Assembly (NCBI RefSeq): GCF_024169245.1
Contig: NZ_JALJWP010000001.1
Location: 2,977,501-3,041,500, forward strand
Source: Pseudomonas koreensis
GTDB lineage: Bacteria > Pseudomonadota > Gammaproteobacteria > Pseudomonadales > Pseudomonadaceae
Length of the DNA: 64,000 nucleotides
Direction: 5' to 3'
Shown here: in pieces, positions 63,801 through 64,000 of the stretch
How positions within the stretch are numbered: position 1 is the stretch's first letter
Layout of the letters: every line of letters begins with the position of its first letter
Made by a program: the position numbers and the translations under genes
The notes under the pieces: model-generated
The model's database searches: none
Told to the model about the DNA's origin: nothing
The model's input: the letters and a program-made list of their open reading frames with translations, nothing else

Positions 63801-64000
63801 CGATTTCGTACGGCAGCGGTTTTGCCGCGACGATCTCGTTATGGGTGATGGGGCGAAGAGGCAGGTCTGGCACGTAAGGCTTGAGGCCGGGCGTCGTGCC
63901 GTGCATGAATAGCTTGAGCGTCTGGTTTTCGGCGAAGGATTTGTCAAAGGGAATCTCGAGACGCACCTTTGCCAGCGTGGGGTCCAGCGCCCCAGAGTCC
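60895..64000 (-). CDS. Large Ig-like repeat surface protein, C-terminal 1034 residues (runs off right edge)
   Basis: The minus-strand frame is open from position 64000 to a TAG at 60895-60897; the true start lies outside. It contains at least four Ig-like repeats of about 95 residues, each with an ITxxxDSKxxxIPDNGxTVDTAITLTG-like start and a SFKAKALYG-like end (for example TATSRLEVEIFDGTASLGTA and GEAAKGQRVEVFDGANSIEM). Before these are less regular beta-rich modules. The last 75 residues (WINVKKHLEEIGYRFPTRNE, KTWWWSSEGSGS) resemble the tail found on invasin-like Ig proteins. It is probably exported and extracellular, perhaps an adhesin; no signal peptide is visible because the N terminus is missing. 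The last 600-800 bp are visibly less GC-rich than the rest. Confidence 0.8.
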   Translation of the reverse strand, partial: DSGALDPTLAKVRLEIPFDKSFAENQTLKLFMHGTTPGLKPYVPDLPLRPITHNEIVAAKPLPYEIDGKYLTPVNGGTVKFFYQQLIADTVLATLDPFEAARAVRESIHTEVLQVGEPRLELPEPEVTGVVDGVLPADTDGTTLTVVYRETLRGDEVFMFWIGSITGEYTDSIKLSEFTAGQPVPFPISAELIKGNEGGTVTASYFIKRAAGGEPSYANPLEFSVGVALDLKEPKIKQAPNDTSLDPFAAQDALTAVVDYVGMLLDDKIIVTWTGAAGTPAGGSHTTAPWPVAALGPQEIALDNKVIAFNLGKPVTVSYTVARGTTDPKDSRPRTLAVLPIADGNPAMGMPLITQAANNGEGPEFDVNALTASASMRVNRWPLIALKQYVWLHVTGTNRDDSIYTKTFWQPPASQTNPTWISEGFYTHPMPLVDAQGLKDGSALKMVFKVGLSGSQVEDEALTFAERTYTIKAVKDVKPEITKAEDSKAKEIPHNGGTVDPAVTLTGSAAPNQQVEICEGTVSKGKHPVDGTGFWKYTATLSGLGTRTFTAKADYGTGQVSAGRTFTYSNALTPAITSITDSKDVPIPDNGFTVDTAITLTGTATSRLEVEIFDGTASLGTALVDGTTGKWTKALTGLTLTRHSFKAKALYGANPESAVRTVTVTALIAPTLVNVLDDMDIEVPEGQTTFTTTLKLKGKASNGQIVEIFDDSGSGAVSKGPATAHVATGEWERTIPVDEGPHRLYAKALYVVNPVESNVRHVTVIDDIAPTIDSVKSWPSDDEIPEGGNTVETAVTLSGEAAKGQRVEVFDGANSIEMANVDSSGKWSLLISNLSVTTHSFTAKALYGSKKTSGERKFRVVVPLKMETGSVTITTPWYKPINSSQNFYLMYQREPTQGNPPYTYTSDNEYILTWRNTGEVEITDRGTATITVTDSSNQSASYSFTMAGPIVQAANSNGGSWINVKKHLEEIGYRFPTRNELKVAARQQKYFQGKTWWWSSEGSGSQKYIIQQGTEAEYMAHESEVHYTLGISIS

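Noticed and set aside
63145..63912. 255-codon plus-strand frame opposite the Ig-repeat protein
   Set aside because: It is the complement of a frame that is open for over 1000 codons with clear Ig-like repeats.

Overview
The window is about 60% GC Pseudomonas chromosome. It most resembles the P. fluorescens lineage: it carries a complete FleQ/FleSR polar-flagellum gene set, a glycosylation island between flgL and fliC, and several families of short palindromic repeats with the GCGAGC..GCTCCCACA and GATCGCAGCCTTCGGCAGC cores. All names come from reading the translations by eye; no search was run.

Layout. 1-2.3 kb: the 5' end of phhA (phenylalanine hydroxylase, minus strand) divergent from its regulator phhR. 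2.5-11 kb: flgFGHIJKL (rod, L and P rings, hook-filament junction) behind a sigma-54-type promoter. 11.1-34.6 kb: a glycosylation island. It holds a 1195-residue multi-domain glycosyltransferase, an RTX calcium-binding protein, a 0.65-kb non-coding palindromic region, and then a tightly packed 14-kb operon. That operon has a CDP-hexose module (cytidylyltransferase, 4,6-dehydratase, RmlC-like epimerase, reductase, C-methyltransferase, CmcI-type methyltransferase), a second giant glycosyltransferase, and the complete pseudaminic acid pathway (pseB, pseC, a methylase, pseF, a pseG-GNAT fusion, pseI). A KAS III-like enzyme, a Maf/DUF115 flagellin glycosyltransferase and a small partner gene end the island. 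34.8-38.5 kb: fliC with a sigma-28-type promoter, flaG, fliD, fliS, fliT. 38.5-42.9 kb: fleQ, fleS, fleR. 43-48.8 kb: fliEFGHIJ. 48.9-51.3 kb: hsbA-hsbR-hptB, a partner-switching and phosphorelay module. 51.4-58.5 kb: fliK, then fliLMNOPQR-flhB.

The right end (58.5-64 kb) leaves the flagellar theme. There are two orphan genes, each preceded by a lux-box-like 20-bp palindrome at the same distance from the start codon. After them come REP clusters, a small DUF6124-like gene with an elaborate untranslated leader, and the 3' part of a very large Ig-like repeat surface protein that runs off the window.

How it works together. FleQ and FleR, with sigma-54, should drive GG-N10-GC promoters found here before flgF, fleS, fliE, fliK and fliL. 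FliA should drive fliC. The island should make at least two unusual nucleotide sugars, CMP-pseudaminate (possibly methylated) and a CDP-linked, probably C-methylated 6-deoxyhexose. Maf and the two large glycosyltransferases would assemble these on flagellin. The CDP-sugar module has the same enzyme-type order as noviose biosynthesis but with CDP in place of dTDP. This is my leading candidate for an undescribed system in the window.
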